A stretch of 64,000 bases of DNA from the NCBI GenBank assembly GCA_002070215.1, contig MWCV01000005.1:43054-107053 (forward strand), in the 5' to 3' direction. Below are positions 36,411-45,192 of this stretch, piece after piece (positions within the stretch are counted from its first letter, which is position 1; each line of letters begins with the position of its first letter). The notes beneath the pieces are model-generated. The model searched no databases, was not told where the DNA came from, and was given only the letters and a program-made list of their open reading frames with translations. This DNA comes from Chloroflexi bacterium ADurb.Bin180 (GTDB lineage: Bacteria > Chloroflexota > Anaerolineae > UBA2200). Made by a program: the position numbers and the translations under genes.

Positions 36411-37334
36411 ATGGCTGAATACGACCTGTGCCTCGCCTGGTCGTGGGAGTACGACCTGGGTTTGGTCGCGCTCTTAAGGAGAGCCTGCGCAGCGGCGGAC
36501 TTGCGCCTCCTGGAGGTGACTCCGCAGACTCTGCAGGCCGTGATCGCCGGACTCGAGGACCGTTCGTGCACCTTTGGGGCGCTGTTTGACCGCGCGTCAG
36601 ATTGCGACGAGGCGTTTCTCGGACTGAACTCGTGGGCTTTGGCCCGTGATGTGCAACGCCTCAACCGAAGGGAGTTGGCCGTTACCGCCTGGAACAAGGC
36701 CGTCCTGCACTTGCTGTTCGAGGCTCGGAGCATACCGGTCCCTCACACCATCGTACTTCGCCCGTTCTGCGAGAAGCCAGACCACCCGGTGATCGACCTC
36801 TCCAGCGTCGGGCCGGCGTTCACCGTCAAACCCGCTCGTCAGGGTGGAGGCGACGGAGTCCGATTGCAGGCCACGAGCTGGGATCAAGTCGTCGCTGCCA
36901 GGGCCGAGTTCCCTCATGACGAGTATCTGATCCAGCAGAGCATTGTGCCACTTGAACTGGACTCTCGCCCCGCCTGGTTTCGCGTTCTCAATTGCTTTGA
37001 CCGGGTCTATCCCTGCTGGTGGAACCAGCGAACGCACGTCTACATCCCGGTGACCGAAGAAGAAGAGAGAGCGCTGAACCTGGGTCCGCTGCGCGACATT
37101 ACGGCGCGCATCGCGCAGACCTGCGGCCTTGAGTTGTTCTCCAGCGAAGTGGCACTGTCGGTCGACGGCCAGTTCTACGTCATCGATTATGTTAACGACC
37201 CGGTCGACCTGCGGCTGCAGTCGCAGGCAGTAGATGGGGTGCCAGACTGTATCGTGCAGGCCATCGCAACCCGCATCGTGGACTGGGTCAAGTCATCGGA
37301 TTCCGGATTGACTGCCCCTGAGGATCCTGCCTGA
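36411..37334 (+). CDS. ATP-grasp domain protein of unknown substrate
   Basis: 307 aa. The central FTVKPARQGGGDGV resembles the ATP-grasp lysine and Gly-rich loop, EYLIQQSIVP is the adenine-binding strand, and the late SSEVALSVDGQFYVIDYVNDPVDL looks like the metal-binding strands with an Asn-Asp pair. ATP-grasp enzymes form carboxylate-amine or carboxylate-thiol bonds, including peptide tagging. An N-terminal domain of about 100 residues (MAEYDLCLAWSWEYD) is not recognised. It is divergent from the glycolipid-type glycosyltransferase. The ATG at 36411 has AGGATAG upstream. Confidence 0.65.
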   Translation: MAEYDLCLAWSWEYDLGLVALLRRACAAADLRLLEVTPQTLQAVIAGLEDRSCTFGALFDRASDCDEAFLGLNSWALARDVQRLNRRELAVTAWNKAVLHLLFEARSIPVPHTIVLRPFCEKPDHPVIDLSSVGPAFTVKPARQGGGDGVRLQATSWDQVVAARAEFPHDEYLIQQSIVPLELDSRPAWFRVLNCFDRVYPCWWNQRTHVYIPVTEEEERALNLGPLRDITARIAQTCGLELFSSEVALSVDGQFYVIDYVNDPVDLRLQSQAVDGVPDCIVQAIATRIVDWVKSSDSGLTAPEDPA

Positions 37335-37360
37335 GCAGCGCTCTGCCTGAAGATACGAAA

Positions 37361-37384
37361 GAGGCCAGGCACGAGCCTGGCCTC
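37361..37384. terminator. Bidirectional terminator between the ATP-grasp gene and livF
   Basis: GAGGCCAGGC (37361-37370), loop ACGA, GCCTGGCCTC (37375-37384). The minus-strand side is followed by TTTCG, the plus-strand side by CTGGTTCTTG. The stem is a perfect 10 bp. Confidence 0.7.
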
Positions 37385-37399
37385 CTGGTTCTTGCCTCG

Positions 37400-38113
37400 C
37401 TATCTCCCCAGATACGCCGTCTTGACCTGGGGGTTTTCCAGCAGCTCACTCGCGGGGCCCTCCAGGGCCACCGTTCCTGTCTCAAGCACGTAGGCTCTGT
37501 TGGCGATCGAGAGAGCCATGGCTGCATTCTGCTCCACCAGCAAGATACTGGTCCCCTGGCTATTGATGTCCACGATAATGCGGAATATCTCCTCAACCAG
37601 TAGAGGGGACAGGCCCATCGACGGCTCGTCAAGGAGCAAGAGCTGCGGCTTGGACATCAGACCCCGCCCCATGGCCAGCATCTGTTGCTCGCCGCCTGAC
37701 AGCGTGCCGCCTGCCTGATGGATGCGCTCCTTCAGGCGCGGGAAGCTGGCAAACACCCGCTCCATCGATTGCGTAATCTCCTTGGGGTCGGCTCTGGTAT
37801 AGGCACCCAACTCCAGGTTCTCCTGCACCGTGAGCGGCGCAAAGATCTTGCGACCTTCAGGAACCTGAGATATGCCCAGCGAGACGATTCTGGTAGCTGA
37901 GACACGGGTGAGATCCTGGCCGCGGAAAGTGATGGTACCCTGCCTTGGTCGCAGCAACCCGGAGATGGTCTTGAGAGTGGTGCTCTTTCCAGCGCCGTTC
38001 GCTCCAATCAGGGTCACAATCTCGCCCTGGTTCATCTCAAAGTGGACCCCTTGCAGGGCATGGATGGCGCCGTAGAACACATGCAAGTCCTTTACTTCGA
38101 GCATAGCAGTCAT
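37400..38113 (-). CDS. livF: Branched-chain amino acid ABC transporter ATPase LivF
   Basis: ATPase subunit of a high-affinity branched-chain amino acid importer. Walker A GANGAGKST, Q-loop SLGISQVPEGRKIF, signature LSGGEQQMLAMGRGL and Walker B LLLLDEPSMGL are present. The VPEGRKIF motif is typical of LivF as against LivG. 237 aa. It is the last gene of livKHMGF, all on the minus strand with tight spacing (six bases after livG). Confidence 0.93.
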   Translation of the reverse strand: MTAMLEVKDLHVFYGAIHALQGVHFEMNQGEIVTLIGANGAGKSTTLKTISGLLRPRQGTITFRGQDLTRVSATRIVSLGISQVPEGRKIFAPLTVQENLELGAYTRADPKEITQSMERVFASFPRLKERIHQAGGTLSGGEQQMLAMGRGLMSKPQLLLLDEPSMGLSPLLVEEIFRIIVDINSQGTSILLVEQNAAMALSIANRAYVLETGTVALEGPASELLENPQVKTAYLGR

Positions 38114-38119
38114 GTGTTC

Positions 38120-38959
38120 CTAGTCCCTCCTGCCTGGCTTGCCGCCCTGCTTGCCCAGGTACGCCTCGATCACGCGAGGGTTGCTCGCAACCTGGTCTGC
38201 GTTCCCGCGTGCGATAACTTGACCAAAGTCCATCACCGTGATCTGTTCGCAAATCCCCATGACCACCCTCATCTGGTGCTCGATCAGCAGGATGGTCAGC
38301 TTGAACTGATCGTGTATGAAATGGATGGACTCCATCAGCGTCCGCACTTCTGCAGGGTTCATGCCGGCAGCCGGCTCATCAAGAAGCAGCAGCTTGGGCC
38401 GGGCCGCCAGGGCACGCGCCATCTCGACCCGACGCTGTTCACCGTACGGGAGGTTGCTGGCGATCTCATCCTGTTTGTCCTGCAGGTTGAAAATGCCCAG
38501 CAACTCTTGCGCCGTCTCGATGAGAGCGCTTTCCTTTCTGTCAAACCCGCTGCCCTGCCACACAGCCGCGCCCACGCCATAACCCGCGTGTGGATGGAGA
38601 GCAATGCATACATTATCGAGGACGGTGAGCCTCGGGAAGATGCGAATGTTCTGAAAGGTGCGGCCAATACCAAGCTGCGTAATTGCGTGCGGCGGCAGGC
38701 CGACGAGGTTCTTGCCGTAGAAGGCGATCTGACCCGAGGTAGTGGAGATCAGGGCGCTGATCATATTGAACACGGTGGTTTTTCCAGCGCCGTTAGGACC
38801 GATCAACCCTGCCAGCTCCCCCTCGTGTACTGTGAGGTCGAAATCCCTGACGGCCCACAGACCACCCTCAATGCCCTGAGAAGTGACCTGGCCGCCAAAG
38901 TTCTTGCACAGCCTGTTGATTTGCAGTACTACCGGCCCGGTTGGCGGACAGGTGGTCAT
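38120..38959 (-). CDS. livG: Branched-chain amino acid ABC transporter ATPase LivG
   Basis: Second ATPase of the transporter. Walker A GPNGAGKTT, the LivG-type GIGRTFQNIRIFPRLTVLDNV, signature NLPYGEQRRVEMARAL and Walker B LLLLDEPAAGMNPAE are all visible, with IIEHQ-like LLIEHQMRVVM after it. 279 aa, a little longer than average through an N-terminal extension and an insertion around 'VWQGSGFDRKESAL'. The start overlaps the livM stop (ATGA). Confidence 0.93.
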   Translation of the reverse strand: MTTCPPTGPVVLQINRLCKNFGGQVTSQGIEGGLWAVRDFDLTVHEGELAGLIGPNGAGKTTVFNMISALISTTSGQIAFYGKNLVGLPPHAITQLGIGRTFQNIRIFPRLTVLDNVCIALHPHAGYGVGAAVWQGSGFDRKESALIETAQELLGIFNLQDKQDEIASNLPYGEQRRVEMARALAARPKLLLLDEPAAGMNPAEVRTLMESIHFIHDQFKLTILLIEHQMRVVMGICEQITVMDFGQVIARGNADQVASNPRVIEAYLGKQGGKPGRRD

Positions 38960-40092
38960 GCGTTCACCTCCTTGCCCCCACCCGTAGCTGAAACAGCGTC
39001 ACGCGTCTTACGTGCCCACTTGGGCGCCTTCAAGAACCCCAGTTCAACCCTGCCCATGATCCCCTGTGGCCTGAACAGCATGAGCAGAACCAGGGCAATG
39101 GGATAGATCACGAGACGCCAGGCTTCAAAGCCCATCGGCAGCCAGATGCGCATGCCTTCCAGACTAACCGCCCAGACAAAGGTGGCGATGATCGTACCAG
39201 TCATGTTGCCCAGACCGCCCAGCACGATAATAATCAGCGGATCAAAGGACTTTTCAGAGCCAAAGTAGGCCGGTGAAAGAAAGGCGTACAGATGGGCATA
39301 CAGTGCACCGGCGATTCCTGCCAACATGCTGCCCAGCACAAATGACAGCACCTTGTACTTGAGGACGTCAATGCCCATGGCCTGAGCAGCGACCTCATCC
39401 TCACGCACCGAGACGATGGCTCGCCCCACGCTCGAGTGAATCAAGTTCCGCATGACCACAGTGGCAAATACCAGGAAAATGAACACCCAGAAGAAGGAGG
39501 TCAACATTGGGATGCCGATCATCCCGCGGGCTCCCTTGGTCTCTGGTATCACCTTGTCCGAGTTATTCAACAGGTTCTGCACAATGATGGTGAAACCGAG
39601 GGTGGCAATGCCAAAATAGTCCGAGCCGAGGCGCAGCAGCACGACATAGCCGAAAGCATAGCTGATCAGAGCCGCCAGCAGACCACCGGCCAGCGTGGCA
39701 CCCAGAAGCAGCGCGGCCTTACCAAGGTCAAAGTGAAAGAGACTAACTTCGGACATGGGAATGATCGCCTGAAGGAATCCAGGAAGCTGAAAGGTCATAC
39801 CGTGGATGGGCAGACTGATGCGGCTGCCGAGCCGATAGGTGATGACGGCCGACGTATACGCTCCAATGGCATAAAAGCCCCACTGTCCCAGCGAGAATTG
39901 TCCGTTGAAGCCAAAGATCAGATTCAGCCCGAGACACAGACCAGCCATGATACAGGGGAACATAACCCAGGCTGTCTTGCGGAATTCGGTCATCCGCGGC
40001 ATGATCACCCACTGCGCGACGAGGAAGATCAAGACCACCACCGCCCAGAAACGCCAACTCTGTCCCAGAAAACGAAAGCCAGTCTTCTGCAT
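38956..40092 (-). CDS. livM: Branched-chain amino acid ABC transporter permease LivM
   Basis: Inner-membrane permease with about nine to ten hydrophobic segments. The permease contact loop is in the YFGIATLGFTIIVQNLLNN region, and the family stretch SVREDEVAAQAMGIDVLKYKVLSFVLGSMLAG (in parts) is clear. Other landmarks are GLNLIFGFNGQFSLG and IIVLGGLGNMTG. The ATG at 40092 is chosen, with AGGTGGTG upstream; a GTG nine bases earlier is an alternative. 378 aa. Confidence 0.92.
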   Translation of the reverse strand: MQKTGFRFLGQSWRFWAVVVLIFLVAQWVIMPRMTEFRKTAWVMFPCIMAGLCLGLNLIFGFNGQFSLGQWGFYAIGAYTSAVITYRLGSRISLPIHGMTFQLPGFLQAIIPMSEVSLFHFDLGKAALLLGATLAGGLLAALISYAFGYVVLLRLGSDYFGIATLGFTIIVQNLLNNSDKVIPETKGARGMIGIPMLTSFFWVFIFLVFATVVMRNLIHSSVGRAIVSVREDEVAAQAMGIDVLKYKVLSFVLGSMLAGIAGALYAHLYAFLSPAYFGSEKSFDPLIIIVLGGLGNMTGTIIATFVWAVSLEGMRIWLPMGFEAWRLVIYPIALVLLMLFRPQGIMGRVELGFLKAPKWARKTRDAVSATGGGKEVNA

Positions 40093-40101
40093 CGCCACCA
40101 C

Positions 40102-41097
40102 CTACGCCTTTTCCTTCGCTGCCTCGCCGAACAGACCGGTCGGCTTGTACAGGAGGACGAGAATGAGCACTGTGAACACTATGGTGTCGCGCAAAGTCGA
40201 GCTGAGGTAGCCAGCCGCCAGGGTCTCGATCATCCCAATGGCCAGTGCGCCAATGAACGCGCCAGGAATGCTGCCAATGCCGCCCAGCACCGCAGCAATG
40301 AATGACTTGAGTCCGGGCATCACTCCCAGGAAGGTGCGGATCTGAGGATAGGCCACGACGTAGAGCATACCGCCCGCACCTGCGAGCGCTGCGCCCAACG
40401 CAAAGGTAAAAGTGATGACCAGATCTACGTCAATACCCATCAAACGCGCCGTTGGCTTGTCCCATGCGACAGCCCTCATTGCCTTGCCCAACTTGGTGCG
40501 ATAGACCAGGTAGTAGAGCGTGGCGAGGCAGATGGAACCGACAGCCACGATCACGAACATGATGTTGGAGAAGCTCACCCCGAGAACGGTCCAGCTCTTG
40601 AACTGGAGCGGCTGAGGGGCAAAGACGATAAAGTTGGGCGTGAAGACAAAGTTTAGAGCCGTGAAGTATTCAAGGAAGAAGGAGATGCCGACGGCAGTGA
40701 TCAGGGCCGAGATGCGAGGCGCATCTCGGAGGGGCTTGTAGGCAACCCGCTCGATCACCACAGCCAGAAAGGCGCAGATGACCATCGCCACCAACATGCT
40801 TACGAGAAAGGGCCAATGAAAGCGGGTGGTGGCGAAAAAGGCAACAAAAGCACCAATCATAAAGATGTCGCCGTGGGCAAAGTTGATCAGCCGGACAATG
40901 CCATAGACCATGGTATAACCCAGAGCCACCAGGGCATAGACAAAGCCGAGGCGAATGCCATCGACGATGAACTGCACAAACAGCACTGGATTCTGGAGGG
41001 CGCGAAACGCCAGCCAGGCCAGGATGGCCGCCACCACCAGATACACAATCGGGTTGGTGCGCACGCTATTGACCAGATGACTCAGCCGCTTCCGCAT
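40102..41097 (-). CDS. livH: Branched-chain amino acid ABC transporter permease LivH
   Basis: Partner permease of LivM with about eight membrane segments. Typical LivH blocks are VYALVALGYTMVYGIVRLINFAHGD, quoted in part as YGIVRLINFAHGD, then the permease loop AVAWDKPTARLMGIDVD and AAVLGGIGSIPGAFIG. The ATG at 41097 follows GGAAGGAGAGG; a longer frame to 41256 would cross the intercistronic hairpin and is rejected. 331 aa. Confidence 0.93.
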   Translation of the reverse strand: MRKRLSHLVNSVRTNPIVYLVVAAILAWLAFRALQNPVLFVQFIVDGIRLGFVYALVALGYTMVYGIVRLINFAHGDIFMIGAFVAFFATTRFHWPFLVSMLVAMVICAFLAVVIERVAYKPLRDAPRISALITAVGISFFLEYFTALNFVFTPNFIVFAPQPLQFKSWTVLGVSFSNIMFVIVAVGSICLATLYYLVYRTKLGKAMRAVAWDKPTARLMGIDVDLVITFTFALGAALAGAGGMLYVVAYPQIRTFLGVMPGLKSFIAAVLGGIGSIPGAFIGALAIGMIETLAAGYLSSTLRDTIVFTVLILVLLYKPTGLFGEAAKEKA

Positions 41098-41133
41098 ACT
41101 CGGCTTAACCTCTCCTTCCCTGACCTTCAACAA

Positions 41134-41164
41134 AGGAGGGGATGACCCGAGGCCATCCCCTCCT
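41134..41164 (-). other. Intercistronic hairpin between livK and livH
   Basis: AGGAGGGGATG (41134-41144) pairs perfectly with CATCCCCTCCT (41154-41164). On the minus strand TTGTTG follows. In this position such a stem often stabilises the binding-protein mRNA or partly stops transcription, so that livK is made in excess over the permease. Confidence 0.7.
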
Positions 41165-41174
41165 CGTAGCCATC

Positions 41175-42323
41175 TTACGGCGCTACCGTAGCCTCGTACA
41201 GAACTTGGCCGCCGCTCACCTTGAGAACAGCGGCTGCCTTGATCGGATTGTGCCACTGATCGTAGGTAATGTGGCCTGACACCGCATCAAAAGAGATCCC
41301 CTCGAGCGCAGCCACGACCTTGTCAGGATCTGTGGTGCCGGCCTTGTCGATTGCCGCAAGCATCAGGCTCGCCGCGTCGTATCCCAGAGTAGCCAGCGCA
41401 TCTGGCACGCTACCGTACTTGGTCTTGTACTTGTTGACCCAATCAACAACGATCTGGCGAGTGTCACCAGGATGGTAGTGGTTGGAGAAGTACCCGCCCT
41501 CGACGGCTGCCAAATCAAGATCGGCCGAGTCCCAACCATCGCCGCCCAGCAGGACAGCCGTAATGCCCTTCTGCTTAGCCTGCGCGCCAATCAGGCTCAC
41601 CTTGTCATAGTAGGTGGGCACAAAAAACACATCGGGATTGGCATCCTTGACCTTGGCCAGAATCGCCGAGAAATCAGTGTCTTCCTTCACGAAAGACTCG
41701 GAGACCACAACCTTCCCGCCGCCAGCCTCGAACGCCTTGACGAACTCGTCCGCCAAACCGATGATATAGTCGTTGCCCACTTCGCGCACCACGGCAGCGG
41801 TCTTGGCCTTCAGATTCTTGAGCGCAAACCCGGCCATCACCTTGCCCTGGAAGGGGTCGATGAAGCAGGCGCGGAAAGAGTACTTCTTAACGTGCCCGGC
41901 GTCGTCGACCGTCACCTTGGCGTTGGTGGACGTGCCGCTGATCAACGGGACTTTCTTGGTTGCGGCATACTCGCCAATCGGAATCGTCTCGCTAGAGCAG
42001 ACTGCACCAATGATGAACTGGACCTTGTCTTCGTCCACGGCCTTCTTGGCGGCGTCAGCAGCGGCCTTGGGGTCGCACTGCGAGTCGCCGAGAACGTACT
42101 GGATCTTGTACCCAGCGGGGCCGCCCTTGGCATTCCACTCCTCGATGGCAATCAGGGCTCCGTTTCGGTTGCCTTCGCCAAAGGTCGTCTGGGCACCGGT
42201 GAGCGGTCCAAGAATGCCGATTTTCACCGTCTTGCCGGTGGTTCCGCCACCGGTCTTGCACCCGCTAATCACCACTGAGAGCACAAGCAGGAGAATAACC
42301 AATGACAGATACTTTCCCTTCAT
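41175..42323 (-). CDS. livK: Branched-chain amino acid ABC transporter substrate-binding lipoprotein LivK
   Basis: Periplasmic-binding-protein type 1 receptor of the importer. The signal peptide ends in the lipobox VVISGC (Cys22), so it is a membrane-anchored lipoprotein. The mature protein starts KIGILGPLTGAQTTFGEGNRNG and has the GAVCSSETIPIGEYA, FRACFIDPFQGKVMAGFA and GWDSADLDL blocks of the family. The ATG at 42323 follows GGGAGGT. 382 aa. It is first in the operon and separated from livH by a strong hairpin. Ligand could be any aliphatic amino acid or a related compound. Confidence 0.92.
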   Translation of the reverse strand: MKGKYLSLVILLLVLSVVISGCKTGGGTTGKTVKIGILGPLTGAQTTFGEGNRNGALIAIEEWNAKGGPAGYKIQYVLGDSQCDPKAAADAAKKAVDEDKVQFIIGAVCSSETIPIGEYAATKKVPLISGTSTNAKVTVDDAGHVKKYSFRACFIDPFQGKVMAGFALKNLKAKTAAVVREVGNDYIIGLADEFVKAFEAGGGKVVVSESFVKEDTDFSAILAKVKDANPDVFFVPTYYDKVSLIGAQAKQKGITAVLLGGDGWDSADLDLAAVEGGYFSNHYHPGDTRQIVVDWVNKYKTKYGSVPDALATLGYDAASLMLAAIDKAGTTDPDKVVAALEGISFDAVSGHITYDQWHNPIKAAAVLKVSGGQVLYEATVAP

Positions 42324-42625
42324 CTCCAAACCTCCCTTGGGTCATTTTGCCTGATCCGACGAGGGGCCCTGCATGCCTCCCGCGGGTCAGTCGCGTGTCG
42401 TCCCAGAGTCTGGCGCCAGAGGGCAGCCACCCCTCAGCTCAACACCGCAACTCTAGTAACGCTACTCGAACCGTCTCGATTCCCTGTGGCTCCTGCGACC
42501 TCCTCATCCTCTCTCAAAGATGAGCGGCAGCGCTCAGCGATGGTCACGACGGCGTGAAGATGGTGCCTTCCGAACAACGGCAGCGGGATACTCCTCGCTG
42601 CAAGCCCGGCAACGCCAAGTCCAAC
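42324..42625. other. Non-coding stretch upstream of livK
   Basis: About 300 bases with no gene. On the minus strand there is a GGGGTGGC stretch that faintly recalls a T-box, but specifier and terminator features are missing. No clear promoter hexamers were found close to livK. Confidence 0.5.
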
Positions 42626-42997
42626 CTAGGATTCGAACAGCAACTGCATCTCTGGCTGATCGATATAGAATACGATGAGCGATGAAAGCAGTATCGAGAT
42701 GAGCGAACTGACCAGCAGGGGAATGTCGGCCGGAGTGCCCGGTGCCTTGGAGGGGACGACTCTGGCCAGCGTAACCAGCGTGCGCACAACGATGTTCATG
42801 CCCTGTACAAAGATCGTCAACGTTCTGGCGAGGGGGAGCAGCTTGTACAGACCCCAGCCCATGAGCCCAAAGACAGGCACGAGGACCAGGAACAGCGCCC
42901 AGCTGACAGAGCTGAAGAATGCGGGGGGTGCAACCAGAATGGCGACCACCTGCAGCACAGCGATGATGGTAATCAGTACGGGCCGCGTCTTCTTCAC
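42626..42997 (-). CDS. Small four-helix membrane protein, unknown function
   Basis: 123 aa, mostly hydrophobic. Four membrane segments are apparent: ITIIAVLQVVAILVAPPAFF, ALFLVLVPVFGLMGWGLYKLL, TLTIFVQGMNIVVRTLVTLA and LLVSSLISILLSSLIVFYI, with a basic start KKTRP. No family recognised. The GTG at 42997 is chosen for the strong GGAGGA just upstream; a GTG at 43072 would add 25 polar residues. A good promoter lies at 43109-43136. Confidence 0.6.
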   Translation of the reverse strand: MKKTRPVLITIIAVLQVVAILVAPPAFFSSVSWALFLVLVPVFGLMGWGLYKLLPLARTLTIFVQGMNIVVRTLVTLARVVPSKAPGTPADIPLLVSSLISILLSSLIVFYIDQPEMQLLFES

Positions 42998-43108
42998 TCG
43001 GACTTCCTCCGAATCCAGGCTAGTAGGTACCCAGAACTGCACAGAGACGCACGTGGTGAGACGGTACGGCACAGTACCTTCGACGATGCTGCGATGATCG
43101 TATGGTTC

Positions 43109-43136
43109 ATTGTAACGAGAATCACAAGATTGTCAA
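43109..43136 (-). promoter_or_regulatory. Promoter of the small membrane protein gene
   Basis: On the minus strand consensus TTGACA (43136-43131), a 16-base spacer and TACAAT (43114-43109). Leader of about 105 bases to the preferred start. Confidence 0.65.
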
Positions 43137-43388
43137 ACGCACAACGCCGCTCGCGGCCGCCGGGTTCAATCGTGCAGACGAACCCGCCCTGACCCCGCCT
43201 GCGACGCCGCTATGCGTTAAGCGCGATTGGGCTTAGAATATACATGAGGGCAAAGCCCGCGCCTGAGTATTCTCTCAGCCGCGGCAAGGCTTCCCGCGGG
43301 AGCCAGATGCCACCGTTCGCGACGCCAGATAGCTCGCGCCACGACCTAGGCGCGTGATGCTCACACGAATGACCGAGAGGAAGTAGAC
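43137..43388. other. Mostly featureless intergenic stretch
   Basis: About 250 bases without a supported gene. A TAGAAT close to an ATG at 43244 opens a 37-codon frame, but there is no -35 box, so it is not called. Confidence 0.45.
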
Positions 43389-44024
43389 TTGGCCCGCACC
43401 GGTGAGTCCTCGAGTTGGACGCCGTCAGGCCCTGCGTGCCTGGTTCGAGTGGCCAGAGCATGCCTGATCACTGTTCTTTGCGCTGCCCTCACCGCGTGCG
43501 TCGCATGCAATCGAGCTTTGAGCGCTGAGACGGAATCCTCCGTCGGGTCGACGGTTACTCCGCTGCTGAGCGCCACGAAGGATCCCCGCTGTGAGGAATG
43601 CCTGCAGCTCCACGCGGCACAGAGAACGGCCATTGCATTGAGCGGCACCCCCGCGCCCACTGCAACGAGCTTCCCCGAGCCCGGTATGTCCTCGACCAAC
43701 GATCCTCTCCCCGAACTGGCGCAGGATCAGTTCGGGTGGGCAGTGCGGAATCACCAGCCGGCCATCGTACTGTTCTGGGAGCCTCAGTGTGATGTCTGCG
43801 AGGCGATGCGGTCGTTGCTCGAGTCAATGAGAGACGGCTTTTCCCGGGTGCTCTTTCTCGAGATTCGGGTTGACCAACCAAGCGGAGCTGATGTGGCTCG
43901 CCAGGCAGGCGTAGAATCGGTGCCGGCGTGGTTCTTCCTCACTGACAAGGGCCGTGGCACGCTGGTGTCTGGCCGCCTCAGCGAAGAGCAGTTGCGCCTG
44001 GAATTGGAGAGGCTGCTTCCGTAG
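43389..44024 (+). CDS. Thioredoxin-fold lipoprotein
   Basis: 211 aa. The N-terminal hydrophobic segment ends in LTAC (Cys37), a lipobox, so the protein is probably anchored outside the membrane. A Thr/Ser linker with a CEEC pair follows. The C-terminal 100 residues have the thioredoxin pattern: VLFWEPQCDVCEAM with a CxxC active site, a Val-Asp strand, and ESVPAWFFLTDKGRG with the cis-proline. It may act as a disulfide reductase or sensor. The start is a TTG at 43389 after GAGAGGAAG. No cytochrome-maturation gene is near. Confidence 0.78.
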   Translation: MARTGESSSWTPSGPACLVRVARACLITVLCAALTACVACNRALSAETESSVGSTVTPLLSATKDPRCEECLQLHAAQRTAIALSGTPAPTATSFPEPGMSSTNDPLPELAQDQFGWAVRNHQPAIVLFWEPQCDVCEAMRSLLESMRDGFSRVLFLEIRVDQPSGADVARQAGVESVPAWFFLTDKGRGTLVSGRLSEEQLRLELERLLP

Positions 44025-44202
44025 CGCACGGAAGGGAGACTGGCCAGAGAGCAGCTCCGTGCAGCGACTCCTGGAACGGCAGGAGAGCATCTGGCCATCG
44101 TGCCTCACTCCCACCCGAAGAACCTGCGAGCCGGACGAAATGGACACCACTGGGCCGGGGATGCGCGCTGCGTCTCCCGCCACGATGCTGGCCGACGAGG
44201 AT

Positions 44203-44230
44203 TTGGACTGCTGGGGGCCAGCGCTATAAT
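44203..44230 (+). promoter_or_regulatory. Promoter of the repeat-protein/protease gene pair
   Basis: TTGGAC at 44203-44208, a 16-base spacer and consensus TATAAT at 44225-44230. The leader to the gene at 44328 is about 90 bases. The rest of the 300-base gap from 44025 holds nothing I recognise. Confidence 0.6.
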
Positions 44231-44327
44231 GATCGGTGGACCGCTGTTCAGACGCACAGCAAGGTCAGCCGCAACTACCACCGGTTTCGGTGTAGCTGCG
44301 ACAACCCGAAAGGAGCACATTACTGCT

Positions 44328-45164
44328 ATGAGCATGGAAGACCTGATGAAAGCAATCCTGGGCGGTTCAGGCGTCAAATCGACCAAGTCCTCACGCCAGG
44401 GCGCGCAGCCTGACCCGATGTCCGACCTGATCGGCGCCATTCTCGGCGGCCAAACGTCTCAGGCGCAGCAGTCGCAGTCCTCGGGCGGCCTGGGTGACAT
44501 CCTTGGCAGCATCCTGGGTGGAGCGCAGCCCCAGCAGGCGCAGCAGCCGCAGGCCGGCGGCGACCTGGGCGACATCCTCGGCAGCATCCTCGGTGGAGGC
44601 AGACTCCAGCCGCAGCGGCAGCAGCAACCCTCTGGGACCATCGAGGATTTCCTCGGCAGCATCTCCGGACAGGCCCCGATGCAGAGGAACTCGTTCCTGG
44701 GCCCCATCGTTGACAAGCTGGCCAAGAGCCTTGGTATCCCACCGGTCGTGGCACAGATGATCGTCAGCTTTGCCATCAGCAAGCTGATGCCTTCAGCCGC
44801 CGCTGGCTCAGGCAGTGGCGCGATTGTTCCGCAGCCGCGACCGCAGCTGCAGCCCTCCTATGTTCCGGCGCCCTCTCAGACCCCAGCGCAGTCGCAGGAC
44901 GGCTGGAACCTGGACAGCCTGCTGGACACTTTTGGCGCCGGAAGTGCCACCACGGGCAACTACATCCAGCAGTCCGGCATGAGCCGTGAGCTGGCGAACC
45001 AGATGGGTATGGATGAGAGCATGGCCAACGACAGTCTGCAACAGGTGTTCCAGATGCTGCAGGGCGCACTCGCCAAGACGCAGACGCAGCAGGCCCGCCC
45101 GAAGGCACCCGCCTCCAGTTCGGCCAAACGCACAGGAAAAAGGACCAACCGGGGCCAGTACTAG
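44328..45164 (+). CDS. DUF937-like repeat protein, Gln/Gly-rich
   Basis: 278 aa, no signal peptide. The first 110 residues contain five copies of a short helix-like motif around ILGG: DLMKAILGG, DLIGAILGG, GLGDILGSILGG, DLGDILGSILGG and IEDFLGSISG, separated by Gln/Ser/Pro linkers. A hydrophobic helix VVAQMIVSFAISKLM and a C-terminal helical region (ELANQMGMDESMANDSLQQV) follow. The pattern resembles DUF937/YidB-type proteins, whose function is unknown. It lies 28 bases before a trypsin-like protease gene and is probably cotranscribed. The ATG at 44328 has AAAGGAG somewhat far upstream. Confidence 0.65.
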   Translation: MSMEDLMKAILGGSGVKSTKSSRQGAQPDPMSDLIGAILGGQTSQAQQSQSSGGLGDILGSILGGAQPQQAQQPQAGGDLGDILGSILGGGRLQPQRQQQPSGTIEDFLGSISGQAPMQRNSFLGPIVDKLAKSLGIPPVVAQMIVSFAISKLMPSAAAGSGSGAIVPQPRPQLQPSYVPAPSQTPAQSQDGWNLDSLLDTFGAGSATTGNYIQQSGMSRELANQMGMDESMANDSLQQVFQMLQGALAKTQTQQARPKAPASSSAKRTGKRTNRGQY

Positions 45165-45192
45165 CATCGCGGCTATGCAGAAAGGAAATACG

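Noticed and set aside
39436..40305. 289-codon plus-strand frame opposite livM/livH
   Set aside because: Highly charged, low-complexity translation typical of the antisense of membrane-protein genes.
42420..42560. Possible T-box upstream of livK on the minus strand
   Set aside because: Only GGGGTGGC is similar. The ACC part, the AGTA/GAA loop in the right place and a terminator are missing.
43244..43357. 37-codon ORF just after TAGAAT
   Set aside because: No -35 box at the right distance and no homology recognised.
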